Source of the DNA: Hippasteria phrygiana
Lineage: Eukaryota > Echinodermata > Asteroidea > Valvatida > Goniasteridae
NCBI GenBank assembly: GCA_037893225.1
Contig: JAZGUH010000068.1
Location: 682,001-746,000 of the forward strand
DNA length: 64,000 nt
Direction: 5' to 3'
The notes beneath the pieces were generated by a model. That model searched no databases. It had not been told where the DNA came from and worked only from the letters and a program-made list of their open reading frames with translations. Shown piece after piece: positions 13,608 to 26,104 of this stretch. How positions within the stretch are numbered: position 1 is the first letter of the stretch; each line of letters starts with the position of its first letter. Both the position numbers and the translations under genes were made by a program.

Positions 13608-15689
13608 AGCAAGTCCATACCCCAGGGAATTTGACATGCATGGAGCAATAAATAGACGGTAACATGTACACAGATGTTGGCCGGAAAGAAAATAAACATT
13701 GCGAGGTTTGAATTTTCTCCACAAGTTTTAACTCTAGGAAGCCGCCGATGATTGCAACATGTAGCGCCAGATCTAAGCTATCCATACATGTCAAAATTAC
13801 TGTATTTGGTTGATATTTCATGCAATTATGAATGAGTAAAGCAAGTCCATACCCCAGGGAATTTGACATGCATGGAGCAATAAATAGACGGTAACATGTA
13901 CACAGATGTTGGCCGGAAAGAAAATAATCATTGCGAGGTTTGAATTTTCTCCACAAGTTTTAACTCTAGGAAGCCGCCGATGATTGCAACATGTAGCGCC
14001 AGATCTAAGCTATCCATACATGTCAAAATTACTGTATTTGGTTGATATTTAATGCAATTATGAATGAGTAAAGCAAGTCATACCCCAGGGAATTTGACAT
14101 GCATGGAGCAATAAATAGACGGTAATATGCACACAGATGTTGGCCGGAAAGAAAATAATCATTGCGAGGTTTGAATTTTCTCCACAAGTTTTAACTCTAG
14201 GAAGCCGCCGATGATTGCAAAATGTAGCGCCAGATCTAAGCTATCCATACATGTCAAAATTACTGTATTTGGTTGATATTTAATGCAATTATGAATGAGT
14301 AGAGCAAGTCCATACCCCAGGGAATTTGACAGGCATGGAGCAATAAATAGAAGGTAATATGCACACAGATGTTGGCCGGAAAGAAAATAAACATTGCGAG
14401 GTTTGAATTTTCTCCACAAGTTTTAACTCTAAGAAGCCGCCGATAATTGCAACATGTAGCGCCAGATCTAAGCTATCCATACATGTCAAAATTACTGAAT
14501 TTGGTTGATATTTCATGCAATTATGAATGAGTAAAGCAAGTCATACCCTAGGGAATTTGACAGGCATGGATCAATAAATAGAAGGTAATATGCACACAGA
14601 TGTTGGCCGGAAAGAAAATAAACATTGCGAGGTTTGAATTTTCTCCACAAGTTTTAACTCTAAGAAGCCGCCGATGATTGCAACATGTAGCGCCAGATCT
14701 AAGCTATCCATACATGTCAAAATTACTGTATTTGGTTTATATTTCATGCAATTATGAATGAGTAAAGCAAGTCATACCCTAGGGAATTTGACAGGCATGG
14801 AGCAATAAATAGAAGGTAATATGCACACAGATGTTGGCCGGAAAGAAAATAAACATTGCGAGGTTTGAATTTTCTCCACAAGTTTTAACTCTAAGAAGCC
14901 GCCGATAATTGCAACATGTAGCGCCAGATCTAAGCTATCCATACATGTCAAAATTACTGAATTTGGTTGATATTTCATGCAATTATGAATGAGTAAAGCA
15001 AGTCATACCCTAGGGAATTTGACAGGCATGGATCAATAAATAGAAGGTAATATGCACACAGATGTTGGCCGGAAAGAAAATAAACATTGCGAGGTTTGAA
15101 TTTTCTCCACAAGTTTTAACTCTAAGAAGCCGCCGATGATTGCAACATGTAGCGCCAGATCTAAGCTATCCATACATGTCAAAATTACTGTATTTGGTTT
15201 ATATTTCATGCAATTATGAATGAGTAAAGCAAGTCATACCCTAGGGAATTTGACAGGCATGGAGCAATAAATAGAAGGTAATATGCACACAGATGTTGGC
15301 CGGAAAGAAAATAAACATTGCGAGGTTTGAATTTTCTCCACAAGTTTTAACTCTAAGAAGCCGCCGATAATTGCAACATGTAGCGCCAGATCTAAGCTAT
15401 CCATACATGTCAAAATTACTGAATTTGGTTGATATTTCATGCAATTATGAATGAGTAAAGCAAGTCATACCCTAGGGAATTTGACAGGCATGGATCAATA
15501 AATAGAAGGTAATATGCACACAGATGTTGGCCGGAAAGAAAATAAACATTGCGAGGTTTGAATTTTCTCCACAAGTGTTAACTCTAAGAAGCCGCCGATA
15601 ATTGCAACATGTAGCGCCAGATCTAAGCTATCCATACATGTCAAAATTACTGAATTTGGTTGATATTTCATGCAATTATGAATGAGTAA
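13608..15689 (+). repeat. HOR copy of nine monomers with M5-M6a dimer expansion
   Basis: M1 (13608), M2, M3, then an M4/M5 chimera (14303), M6a (14535), M5 (14766), M6a (14997), M5 (15228) and M6b (15459). Bases from 14535 repeat at 14997 with period 462. The chimera supplies the step from M4 directly to M6, removing one monomer, while the dimer expansion adds two. Confidence 0.83.
14303..14534 (+). repeat. Chimeric monomer M4/M5
   Basis: The 5' part is M4 (extra C, C at 15, G at 29). The 3' part is M5 (A at 142, A at 195, G at 204). The exchange lies between the last M4-specific site (15) and base 142, because the two classes agree in between. The same type occurs independently or by copying at 24715-24946. 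It is the expected product of unequal crossover in register between adjacent M4 and M5, removing 231 bp. Confidence 0.8.
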
Positions 15690-16846
15690 AGCAAGTCCAT
15701 ACCCCAGGGAATTTGACATGCATGGAGGAATAAATAGACGGTAACATGTACACAGATGTTGGCCGGAAAGAAAATAATCATTGCGAGGTTTGAATTTTCT
15801 CCACAAGTTTTAACTCTAGGAAGCCGCCGATGATTGCAACATGTAGCGCCAGATCTAAGCTATCCATACATGTCAAAATTACTGTATTTGGTTGATATTT
15901 AATGCAATTATGAATGAGTAAAGCAAGTCATACCCCAGGGAATTTGACATGCATGGAGCAATAAATAGACGGTAATATGCACACAGATGTTGGCCGGAAA
16001 GAAAATAATCATTGCGAGGTTTGAATTTTCTCCACAAGTTTTAACTCTAGGAAGCCGCCGATGATTGCAACATGTAGCGCCAGATCTAAGCTATCCATAC
16101 ATGTCAAAATTACTGTATTTGGTTGATATTTAATGCAATTATGAATGAGTAGAGCAAGTCCATACCCCAGGGAATTTGACAGGCATGGAGCAATAAATAG
16201 AAGGTAATATGCACACAGATGTTGACCGGAAAGAAAATAAACATTGCGAGGTTTGAATTTTCTCCACAAGTTTTAACTCTAAGAAGCCGCCGATGATTGC
16301 AACATGTAGCGCCAGATCTAAGCTATCCATACATGTCAAAATTACTGAATTTGGTTTATATTTCATGCAATTATGAATGAGTAAAGCAAGTCATACCCTA
16401 GGGAATTTGACAGGCATGGAGCAATAAATAGAAGGTAATATGCACACAGATGTTGGCCGGAAAGAAAATAAACATTGCGAGGTTTGAATTTTCTCCACAA
16501 GTTTTAACTCTAAGAAGCCGCCGATAATTGCAACATGTAGCGCCAGATCTAAGCTATCCATACATGTCAAAATTACTGAATTTGGTTGATATTTCATGCA
16601 ATTATGAATGAGTAAAGCAAGTCATACCCTAGGGAATTTGACAGGCATGGATCAATAAATAGAAGGTAATATGCACACAGATGTTGGCCGGAAAGAAAAT
16701 AAACATTGCGAGGTTTGAATTTTCTCCACAAGTGTTAACTCTAAGAAGCCGCCGATAATTGCAACATGTAGCGCCAGATCTAAGCTATCCATACATGTCA
16801 AAATTACTGAATTTGGTTGATATTTCATGCAATTATGAATGAGTAA
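15690..16846 (+). repeat. Short HOR copy beginning with M2 (five monomers, 1157 bp)
   Basis: The unit starts with an M2-type monomer (T at 88, A at 211) directly after M6b, so M1 is absent. This monomer has the rare GGAGGAATAA also seen at the copy starting at 183. Then come M3 (15922), M4 with GTTGACCGG and A at 195 (16153), M5 (16385) and M6b (16616). Confidence 0.82.
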
Positions 16847-18235
16847 AGCAAGTCCATACCCCAGGGAATTTGACATGCATGGAGCAATAAATAGACGGTA
16901 ACATGTACACAGATGTTGGCCGGAAAGAAAATAAACATTGCGAGGTTTGAATTTTCTCCACAAGTTTTAACTCTAGGAAGCCGCCGATGATTGCAACATG
17001 TAGCGCCAGATCTAAGCTATCCATACATGTCAAAATTACTGTATTTGGTTGATATTTCATGCAATTATGAATGAGTAAAGCAAGTCCATACCCCAGGGAA
17101 TTTGACATGCATGGAGCAATAAATAGACGGTAACATGTACACAGATGTTGGCCGGAAAGAAAATAATCATTGCGAGGTTTGAATTTTCTCCACAAGTTTT
17201 AACTCTAGGAAGCCGCCGATGATTGCAACATGTAGCGCCAGATCTAAGCTATCCATACATGTCAAAATTACTGTATTTGGTTGATATTTAATGCAATTAT
17301 GAATGAGTAAAGCAAGTCATACCCCAGGGAATTTGACATGCATGGAGCAATAAATAGACGGTAATATGCACACAGATGTTGGCCGGAAAGAAAATAATCA
17401 TTGCGAGGTTTGAATTTTCTCCACAAGTTTTAACTCTAGGAAGCCGCCGATGATTGCAACATGTAGCGCCAGATCTAAGCTATCCATACATGTCAAAATT
17501 ACTGTATTTGGTTGGTATTTAATGCAATTATGAATGAGTAGAGCAAGTCCATACCCCAGGGAATTTGACAGGCATGGAGCAATAAATAGAAGGTAATATG
17601 CACACAGATGTTGACCGGAAAGAAAATAAACATTGCGAGGTTTGAATTTTCTCCACAAGTTTTAACTCTAAGAAGCCGCCGATGATTGCAACATGTAGCG
17701 CCAGATCTAAGCTATCCATACATGTCAAAATTACTGTATTTGGTTTATATTTCATGCAATTATGAATGAGTAAAGCAAGTCATACCCTAGGGAATTTGAC
17801 AGGCATGGAGCAATAAATAGAAGGTAATATGCACACAGATGTTGGCCGGAAAGAAAATAAACATTGCGAGGTTTGAATTTTCTCCACAAGTTTTAACTCT
17901 AAGAAGCCGCCGATAATTGCAACATGTAGCGCCAGATCTAAGCTATCCATACATGTCAAAATTACTGAATTTGGTTGATATTTCATGCAATTATGAATGA
18001 GTAAAGCAAGTCATACCCTAGGGAATTTGACAGGCATGGATCAATAAATAGAAGGTAATATGCACACAGATGTTGGCCGGAAAGAAAATAAACATTGCGA
18101 GGTTTGAATTTTCTCCACAAGTGTTAACTCTAAGAAGCCGCCGATAATTGCAACATGTAGCGCCAGATCTAAGCTATCCATACATGTCAAAATTACTGAA
18201 TTTGGTTGATATTTCATGCAATTATGAATGAGTAA
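16847..18235 (+). repeat. Canonical HOR copy, six monomers (1389 bp)
   Basis: M1 16847, M2 17079, M3 17311, M4 17542, M5 17774, M6b 18005. The M4 copy carries the GTTGACCGG sub-allele. A private A-to-G at 17515 (GGTTGGTATT) lies in M3. The next M1, at 18236, has the unusual combination of extra C with CCCTAGGG. Confidence 0.85.
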
Positions 18236-21200
18236 AGCAAGTCCATACCCTAGGGAATTTGACATGCATGGAGCAATAAATAGACGGTAACATGTACACA
18301 GATGTTGGCCGGAAAGAAAATAAACATTGCGAGGTTTGAATTTTCTCCACAAGTTTTAACTCTAGGAAGCCGCCGATGATTGCAACATGTAGCGCCAGAT
18401 CTAAGCTATCCATACATGTCAAAATTACTGTATTTGGTTGATATTTCATGCAATTATGAATGAGTAAAGCAAGTCCATACCCCAGGGAATTTGACATGCA
18501 TGGAGCAATAAATAGACGGTAACATGTACACAGATGTTGGCCGGAAAGAAAATAATCATTGCGAGGTTTGAATTTTCTCCACAAGTTTTAACTCTAGGAA
18601 GCCGCCGATGATTGCAACATGTAGCGCCAGATCTAAGCTATCCATACATGTCAAAATTACTGTATTTGGTTGATATTTAATGCAATTATGAATGAGTAAA
18701 GCAAGTCATACCCCAGGGAATTTGACATGCATGGAGCAATAAATAGACGGTAATATGCACACAGATGTTGGCCGGAAAGAAAATAATCATTGCGAGGTTT
18801 GAATTTTCTCCACAAGTTTTAACTCTAGGAAGCCGCCGATGACTGCAAAATGTAGCGCCAGATCTAAGCTATCCATACATGTCAAAATTACTGTATTTGG
18901 TTGATATTTAATGCAATTATGAATGAGTAGAGCAAGTCCATACCCCAGGGAATTTGACAGGCATGGAGCAATAAATAGAAGGTAATATGCACACAGATGT
19001 TGGCCGGAAAGAAAATAAACATTGCGAGGTTTGAATTTTCTCCACAAGTTTTAACTCTAAGAAGCCGCCGATGATTGCAACATGTAGCGCCAGATCTAAG
19101 CTATCCATACATGTCAAAATTACTGTATTTGGTTTATATTTCATGCAATTATGAATGAGTAAAGCAAGTCATACCCTAGGGAATTTGACAGGCATGGAGC
19201 AATAAATAGAAGGTAATATGCACACAGATGTTGGCCGGAAAGAAAATAAACATTGCGAGGTTTGAATTTTCTCCACAAGTTTTAACTCTAAGAAGCCGCC
19301 GATAATTGCAACATGTAGCGCCAGATCTAAGCTATCCATACATGTCAAAATTACTGAATTTGGTTGATATTTCATGCAATTATGAATGAGTAAAGCAAGT
19401 CATACCCTAGGGAATTTGACAGGCATGGATCAATAAATAGAAGGTAATATGCACACAGATGTTGGCCGGAAAGAAAATAAACATTGCGAGGTTTGAATTT
19501 TCTCCACAAGTTTTAACTCTAAGAAGCCGCCGATGATTGCAACATGTAGCGCCAGATCTAAGCTATCCATACATGTCAAAATTACTGTATTTGGTTTATA
19601 TTTCATGCAATTATGAATGAGTAAAGCAAGTCATACCCTAGGGAATTTGACAGGCATGGAGCAATAAATAGAAGGTAATATGCACACAGATGTTGGCCGG
19701 AAAGAAAATAAACATTGCGAGGTTTGAATTTTCTCCACAAGTTTTAACTCTAAGAAGCCGCCGATAATTGCAACATGTAGCGCCAGATCTAAGCTATCCA
19801 TACATGTCAAAATTACTGAATTTGGTTGATATTTCATGCAATTATGAATGAGTAAAGCAAGTCATACCCTAGGGAATTTGACAGGCATGGATCAATAAAT
19901 AGAAGGTAATATGCACACAGATGTTGGCCGGAAAGAAAATAAACATTGCGAGGTTTGAATTTTCTCCACAAGTGTTAACTCTAAGAAGCCGCCGATGATT
20001 GCAACATGTAGCGCCAGATCTAAGCTATCCATACATGTCAAAATTACTGTATTTGGTTTATATTTCATGCAATTATGAATGAGTAAAGCAAGTCATACCC
20101 TGGGGAATTTGACAGGCATGGAGCAATAAATAGAAGGTAATATGCACACAGATGTTGGCCGGAAAGAAAATAAACATTGCGAGGTTTGAATTTTCTCCAC
20201 AAGTTTTAACTCTAAGAAGCCGCCGATAATTGCAACATGTAGCGCCAGATCTAAGCTATCCATACATGTCAAAATTACTGAATTTGGTTGATATTTCATG
20301 CAATTATGAATGAGTAAAGCAAGTCATACCCTAGGGAATTTGACAGGCATGGATCAATAAATAGAAGGTAATATGCACACAGATGTTGGCCGGAAAGAAA
20401 ATAAACATTGCGAGGTTTGAATTTTCTCCACAAGTTTTAACTCTAAGAAGCCGCCGATGATTGCAACATGTAGCGCCAGATCTAAGCTATCCATACATCT
20501 CAAAATTACTGTATTTGGTTTATATTTCATGCAATTATGAATGAGTAAAGCAAGTCATACCCTAGGGAATTTGACAGGCATGGAGCAATAAATAGAAGGT
20601 AATATGCACACAGATGTTGGCCGGAAAGAAAATAAACATTGCGAGGTTTGAATTTTCTCCACAAGTTTTAACTCTAAGAAGCCGCCGATAATTGCAACAT
20701 GTAGCGCCAGATCTAAGCTATCCATACATGTCAAAATTACTGAATTTGGTTGATATTTCATGCAATTATGAATGAGTAAAGCAAGTCATACCCTAGGGAA
20801 TTTGACAGGCATGGATCAATAAATAGAAGGTAATATGCACACAGATGTTGGCCGGAAAGAAAATAAACATTGCGAGGTTTGAATTTTCTCCACAAGTGTT
20901 AACTCTAAGAAGCCGCCGATGATTGCAACATGTAGCGCCAGATCTAAGCTATCCATACATGTCAAAATTACTGTATTTGGTTTATATTTCATGCAATTAT
21001 GAATGAGTAAAGCAAGTCATACCCTGGGGAATTTGACAGGCATGGAGCAATAAATAGAAGGTAATATGCACACAGATGTTGGCCGGAAAGAAAATAAACA
21101 TTGCGAGGTTTGAATTTTCTCCACAAGTTTTAACTCTAAGAAGCCGCCGATAATTGCAACATGTAGCGCCAGATCTAAGCTATCCATACATGTCAAAATT

Positions 21201-21241
21201 ACTGAATTTGGTTGATATTTCATGCAATTATTAATGAGTAA
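18236..21241 (+). repeat. Expanded HOR copy, 13 monomers (3006 bp)
   Basis: M1-M2-M3-M4 (18236-19162) are followed by nine alternating M5 and M6a monomers (19163-21241) before the next M1. The M3 copy has A at 150 plus a private C at 18843. This is the longest M5/M6 run in the window. Confidence 0.85.
19394..21241 (+). repeat. 924-bp four-monomer tandem duplication inside the M5/M6 run
   Basis: The M6a copies alternate between AAGTTTTAAC (19394, 20318) and AAGTGTTAAC (19856, 20780). The M5 copies alternate between CCCTAGGG (19625, 20549) and CCCTGGGG (20087, 21011). The period is thus 924 bp, not 462: 19394-20317 matches 20318-21241. One private change, ACATCTCAAA near 20499, is in the second copy only. 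Confidence 0.82.
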
Positions 21242-24019
21242 AGCAAGTCCATACCCCAGGGAATTTGACATGCATGGAGCAATAAATAGACGGTAACATG
21301 TACACAGATGTTGGCCGGAAAGAAAATAAACATTGCGAGGTTTGAATTTTCTCCACAAGTTTTAACTCTAGGAAGCCGCCGATGATTGCAACATGTAGCG
21401 CCAGATCTAAGCTATCCATACATGTCAAAATTACTGTATTTGGTTGATATTTCATGCAATTATGAATGAGTAAAGCAAGTCCATACCCCAGGGAATTTGA
21501 CATGCATGGAGCAATAAATAGACGGTAACATGTACACAGATGTTGGCCGGAAAGAAAATAATCATTGCGAGGTTTGAATTTTCTCCACAAGTTTTAACTC
21601 TAGGAAGCCGCCGATGATTGCAACATGTAGCGCCAGATCTAAGCTATCCATACATGTCAAAATTACTGTATTTGGTTGATATTTCATGCAATTATGAATG
21701 AGTAAAGCAAGTCATACCCCAGGGAATTTGACATGCATGGAGCAATAAATAGACGGTAATATGCACACAGATGTTGGCCGGAAAGAAAATAATCATTGCG
21801 AGGTTTGAATTTTCTCCACAAGTTTTAACTCTAGGAAGCCGCCGATGATTGCAACATGTAGCGCCAGATCTAAGCTATCCATACATGTCAAAATTACTGT
21901 ATTTGGTTGATATTTAATGCAATTATGAATGAGTAGAGCAAGTCCATACCCCAGGGAATTTGACAGGCATGGAGCAATAAATAGAAGGTAATATGCACAC
22001 AGATGTTGGCCGGAAAGAAAATAAACATTGCGAGGTTTGAATTTTCTCCACAAGTTTTAACTCTAAGAAGCCGCCGATGATTGCAACATGTAGCGCCAGA
22101 TCTAAGCTATCCATACATGTCAAAATTACTGTATTTGGTTTATATTTCATGCAATTATGAATGAGTAAAGCAAGTCATACCCCAGGGAATTTGACAGGCA
22201 TGGATCAATAAATAGAAGGTAATATGCACACAGATGTTGGCCGGAAAGAAAATAAACATTGCGAGGTTTGACTTTTCTCCACAAGTGTTAACTCTAAGAA
22301 GCCGCCGATGATTGCAACATGTAGCGCCAGATCTAAGCTATCCATACATGTCAAAATTACTGTATTTGGTTTATATTTCATGCAATTATGAATGAGTAAA
22401 GCAAGTCATACCCTGGGGAATTTGACAGGCATGGAGCAATAAATAGAAGGTAATATGCACACAGATGTTGGCCGGAAAGAAAATAAACATTGCGAGGTTT
22501 GAATTTTCTCCACAAGTTTTAACTCTAAGAAGCCGCCGATAATTGCAACATGTAGCGCCAGATCTAAGCTATCCATACATGTCAAAATTACTGAATTTGG
22601 TTGATATTTCATGCAATTATTAATGAGTAAAGCAAGTCCATACCCCAGGGAATTTGACATGCATGGAGCAATAAATAGACGGTAACATGTACACAGATGT
22701 TGGCCGGAAAGAAAATAAACATTGCGAGGTTTGAATTTTCTCCACAAGTTTTAACTCTAGGAAGCCGCCGATGATTGCAACATGTAGCGCCAGATCTAAG
22801 CTATCCATACATGTCAAAATTACTGTATTTGGTTGATATTTCATGCAATTATGAATGAGTAAAGCAAGTCCATACCCCAGGGAATTTGACATGCATGGAG
22901 CAATAAATAGACGGTAACATGTACACAGATGTTGGCCGGAAAGAAAATAATCATTGCGAGGTTTGAATTTTCTCCACAAGTTTTAACTCTAGGAAGCCGC
23001 CGATGATTGCAACATGTAGCGCCAGATCTAAGCTATCCATACATGTCAAAATTACTGTATTTGGTTGATATTTAATGCAATTATGAATGAGTAAAGCAAG
23101 TCATACCCCAGGGAATTTGACATGCATGGAGCAATAAATAGACGGTAATATGCACACAGATGTTGGCCGGAAAGAAAATAATCATTGCGAGGTTTGAATT
23201 TTCTCCACAAGTTTTAACTCTAGGAAGCCGCCGATGATTGCAACATGTAGCGCCAGATCTAAGCTATCCATACATGTCAAAATTACTGTATTTGGTTGAT
23301 ATTTAATGCAATTATGAATGAGTAGAGCAAGTCCATACCCCAGGGAATTTGACAGGCATGGAGCAATAAATAGAAGGTAATATGCACACAGATGTTGGCC
23401 GGAAAGAAAATAAACATTGCGAGGTTTGAATTTTCTCCACAAGTTTTAACTCTAAGAAGCCGCCGATGATTGCAACATGTAGCGCCAGATCTAAGCTATC
23501 CATACATGTCAAAATTACTGTATTTGGTTTATATTTCATGCAATTATGAATGAGTAAAGCAAGTCATACCCCAGGGAATTTGACAGGCATGGAGCAATAA
23601 ATAGAAGGTAATATGCACACAGATGTTGGCCGGAAAGAAAATAAACATTGCGAGGTTTGACTTTTCTCCACAAGTTTTAACTCTAAGAAGCCGCCGATAA
23701 TTGCAACATGTAGCGCCAGATCTAAGCTATCCATACATGTCAAAATTACTGAATTTGGTTGATATTTCATGCAATTATGAATGAGTAAAGCAAGTCATAC
23801 CCTAGGGAATTTGACAGGCATGGAGCAATAAATAGAAGGTAATATGCACACAGATGTTGGCCGGAAAGAAAATAAACATTGCGAGGTTTGAATTTTCTCC
23901 ACAAGTTTTAACTCTAAGAAGCCGCCGATAATTGCAACATGTAGCGCCAGATCTAAGCTATCCATACATGTCAAAATTACTGAATTTGGTTGATATTTCA
24001 TGCAATTATGAATGAGTAA
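21242..24019 (+). repeat. Two consecutive six-monomer HOR copies
   Basis: Units run 21242-22630 and 22631-24019, each 1389 bp. The M5 monomer just before each one ends ATTATTAATGAG (T at 21232 and 22621) instead of ATTATGAATGAG, a marker shared by these two sites only. Copies differ at M2 (ATTTCATGC at about 21683 against ATTTAATGC) and in the M5/M6 part. There the first copy has a M6-like GATCAATAA with GACTTTTC, and the second has GAGCAATAA with GACTTTTC. Confidence 0.82.
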
Positions 24020-24946
24020 AGCAAGTCCATACCCCAGGGAATTTGACATGCATGGAGCAATAAATAGACGGTAACATGTACACAGATGTTGGCCGGAAAG
24101 AAAATAAACATTGCGAGGTTTGAATTTTCTCCACAAGTTTTAACTCTAGGAAGCCGCCGATGATTGCAACATGTAGCGCCAGATCTAAGCTATCCATACA
24201 TGTCAAAATTACTGTATTTGGTTGATATTTCATGCAATTATGAATGAGTAAAGCAAGTCCATACCCCAGGGAATTTGACATGCATGGAGCAATAAATAGA
24301 CGGTAACATGTACACAGATGTTGGCCGGAAAGAAAATAATCATTGCGAGGTTTGAATTTTCTCCACAAGTTTTAACTCTAGGAAGCCGCCGATGATTGCA
24401 ACATGTAGCGCCAGATCTAAGCTATCCATACATGTCAAAATTACTGTATTTGGTTGATATTTAATGCAATTATGAATGAGTAAAGCAAGTCATACCCCAG
24501 GGAATTTGACATGCATGGAGCAATAAATAGACGGTAATATGCACACAGATGTTGGCCGGAAAGAAAATAATCATTGCGAGGTTTGAATTTTCTCCACAAG
24601 TTTTAACTCTAGGAAGCCGCCGATGATTGCAACATGTAGCGCCAGATCTAAGCTATCCATACATGTCAAAATTACTGTATTTGGTTGATATTTAATGCAA
24701 TTATGAATGAGTAGAGCAAGTCCATACCCCAGGGAATTTGACAGGCATGGAGCAATAAATAGAAGGTAATATGCACACAGATGTTGGCCGGAAAGAAAAT
24801 AAACATTGCGAGGTTTGAATTTTCTCCACAAGTTTTAACTCTAAGAAGCCGCCGATAATTGCAACATGTAGCGCCAGATCTAAGCTATCCATACATGTCA
24901 AAATTACTGAATTTGGTTGATATTTCATGCAATTATGAATGAGTAA
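24020..24946 (+). repeat. Shortest HOR copy, four monomers (927 bp)
   Basis: M1 24020, M2 24252, M3 24484, then an M4/M5 chimera (24715-24946) leading straight into the next M1. M5 and M6 are lost as separate units. The 927-bp length is 232+232+231+232. The chimera carries M4 alleles at the extra C, 15 and 231 of the preceding copy, and M5 alleles at 142, 195 and 204. Confidence 0.85.
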
Positions 24947-25178
24947 AGCAAGTCCATACCCCAGGGAATTTGACATGCATGGAGCAATAAATAGACGGTA
25001 ACATGTACACAGATGTTGGCCGGAAAGAAAATAAACATTGCGAGGTTTGAATTTTCTCCACAAGTTTTAACTCTAGGAAGCCGCCGATGATTGCAACATG
25101 TAGCGCCAGATCTAAGCTATCCATACATGTCAAAATTACTGTATTTGGTTGATATTTCATGCAATTATGAATGAGTAA
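24947..25178 (+). repeat. Monomer class M1 (232 bp), reference copy
   Basis: M1 carries the extra C (AGCAAGTCC), C at 15, T at 29 (GACATGCATGG), C at 49 and the ACATGTAC form at 55-59. It also has A at 88 (AATAAACATTG), G at 129 (CTAGGAAG), G at 142, T at 195, G at 204 and C at 211. It opens the six-monomer HOR and normally follows an M5 or M6b monomer ending in CTGAATTTGG. The T at 29 extends the inverted-repeat arm to TTTGACATG. Confidence 0.9.
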
Positions 25179-25410
25179 AGCAAGTCCATACCCCAGGGAA
25201 TTTGACATGCATGGAGCAATAAATAGACGGTAACATGTACACAGATGTTGGCCGGAAAGAAAATAATCATTGCGAGGTTTGAATTTTCTCCACAAGTTTT
25301 AACTCTAGGAAGCCGCCGATGATTGCAACATGTAGCGCCAGATCTAAGCTATCCATACATGTCAAAATTACTGTATTTGGTTGATATTTAATGCAATTAT
25401 GAATGAGTAA
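25179..25410 (+). repeat. Monomer class M2 (232 bp), reference copy
   Basis: M2 is like M1, including the extra C and the ACATGTAC form, but has T at 88 (AATAATCATTG) and A at 211 (ATTTAATGC). The A at 211 breaks the small TTCAT/ATGAA dyad present in M1, M4, M5 and M6. A form without the extra C starts at 35360 and 41375, joined directly after an M5-type end, which marks recombination points. Confidence 0.9.
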
Positions 25411-25641
25411 AGCAAGTCATACCCCAGGGAATTTGACATGCATGGAGCAATAAATAGACGGTAATATGCACACAGATGTTGGCCGGAAAGAAAATAATCA
25501 TTGCGAGGTTTGAATTTTCTCCACAAGTTTTAACTCTAGGAAGCCGCCGATGATTGCAACATGTAGCGCCAGATCTAAGCTATCCATACATGTCAAAATT
25601 ACTGTATTTGGTTGATATTTAATGCAATTATGAATGAGTAG
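25411..25641 (+). repeat. Monomer class M3 (231 bp), reference copy
   Basis: M3 lacks the extra C. It has C at 15, T at 29, C at 49, the ATATGCAC form at 55-59, T at 88, G at 129, A at 211 and G at 231 (GAGTAG), so the following M4 begins GAGCAAGTCC. Some M3 copies carry A at 150 (GCAAAATG), for example in 7.3, 8.4, 9.8, 11.0, 12.4, 14.2, 18.8, 26.9 and 35.7 kb. Others carry a shared T-to-C at 153, seen at 37826, 43609 and 46155. These sub-alleles trace which HOR copies share a recent ancestor. Confidence 0.9.
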
Positions 25642-25873
25642 AGCAAGTCCATACCCCAGGGAATTTGACAGGCATGGAGCAATAAATAGAAGGTAATATG
25701 CACACAGATGTTGACCGGAAAGAAAATAAACATTGCGAGGTTTGAATTTTCTCCACAAGTTTTAACTCTAAGAAGCCGCCGATGATTGCAACATGTAGCG
25801 CCAGATCTAAGCTATCCATACATGTCAAAATTACTGTATTTGGTTTATATTTCATGCAATTATGAATGAGTAA
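25642..25873 (+). repeat. Monomer class M4 (232 bp), reference copy
   Basis: M4 carries the extra C, C at 15, G at 29 (GACAGGCATGG), A at 49, A at 88, A at 129 (CTAAGAAG), G at 142, T at 195, T at 204 (GGTTTATATT) and C at 211. A G-to-A change at 72 (GTTGACCGG) is present in this copy and in M4 copies near 7.4, 10.0, 16.2, 17.6 and 35.2 kb. It therefore defines an M4 sublineage scattered over at least 28 kb. Confidence 0.9.
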
Positions 25874-26104
25874 AGCAAGTCATACCCTAGGGAATTTGAC
25901 AGGCATGGAGCAATAAATAGAAGGTAATATGCACACAGATGTTGGCCGGAAAGAAAATAAACATTGCGAGGTTTGAATTTTCTCCACAAGTTTTAACTCT
26001 AAGAAGCCGCCGATAATTGCAACATGTAGCGCCAGATCTAAGCTATCCATACATGTCAAAATTACTGAATTTGGTTGATATTTCATGCAATTATGAATGA
26101 GTAA
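25874..26104 (+). repeat. Monomer class M5 (231 bp), HOR copy
   Basis: M5 has no extra C, T at 15 (palindrome CCCTAGGG), G at 29, G at 37, A at 49, T at 119, A at 129, A at 142 (GATAATTG), A at 195 (CTGAATTT), G at 204 and C at 211. The A at 195 completes the AAATT-ACTG-AATTT dyad. A CCCTGGGG variant of M5 starts near 1804, 2962, 5045, 20087 and 21011. Confidence 0.9.
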
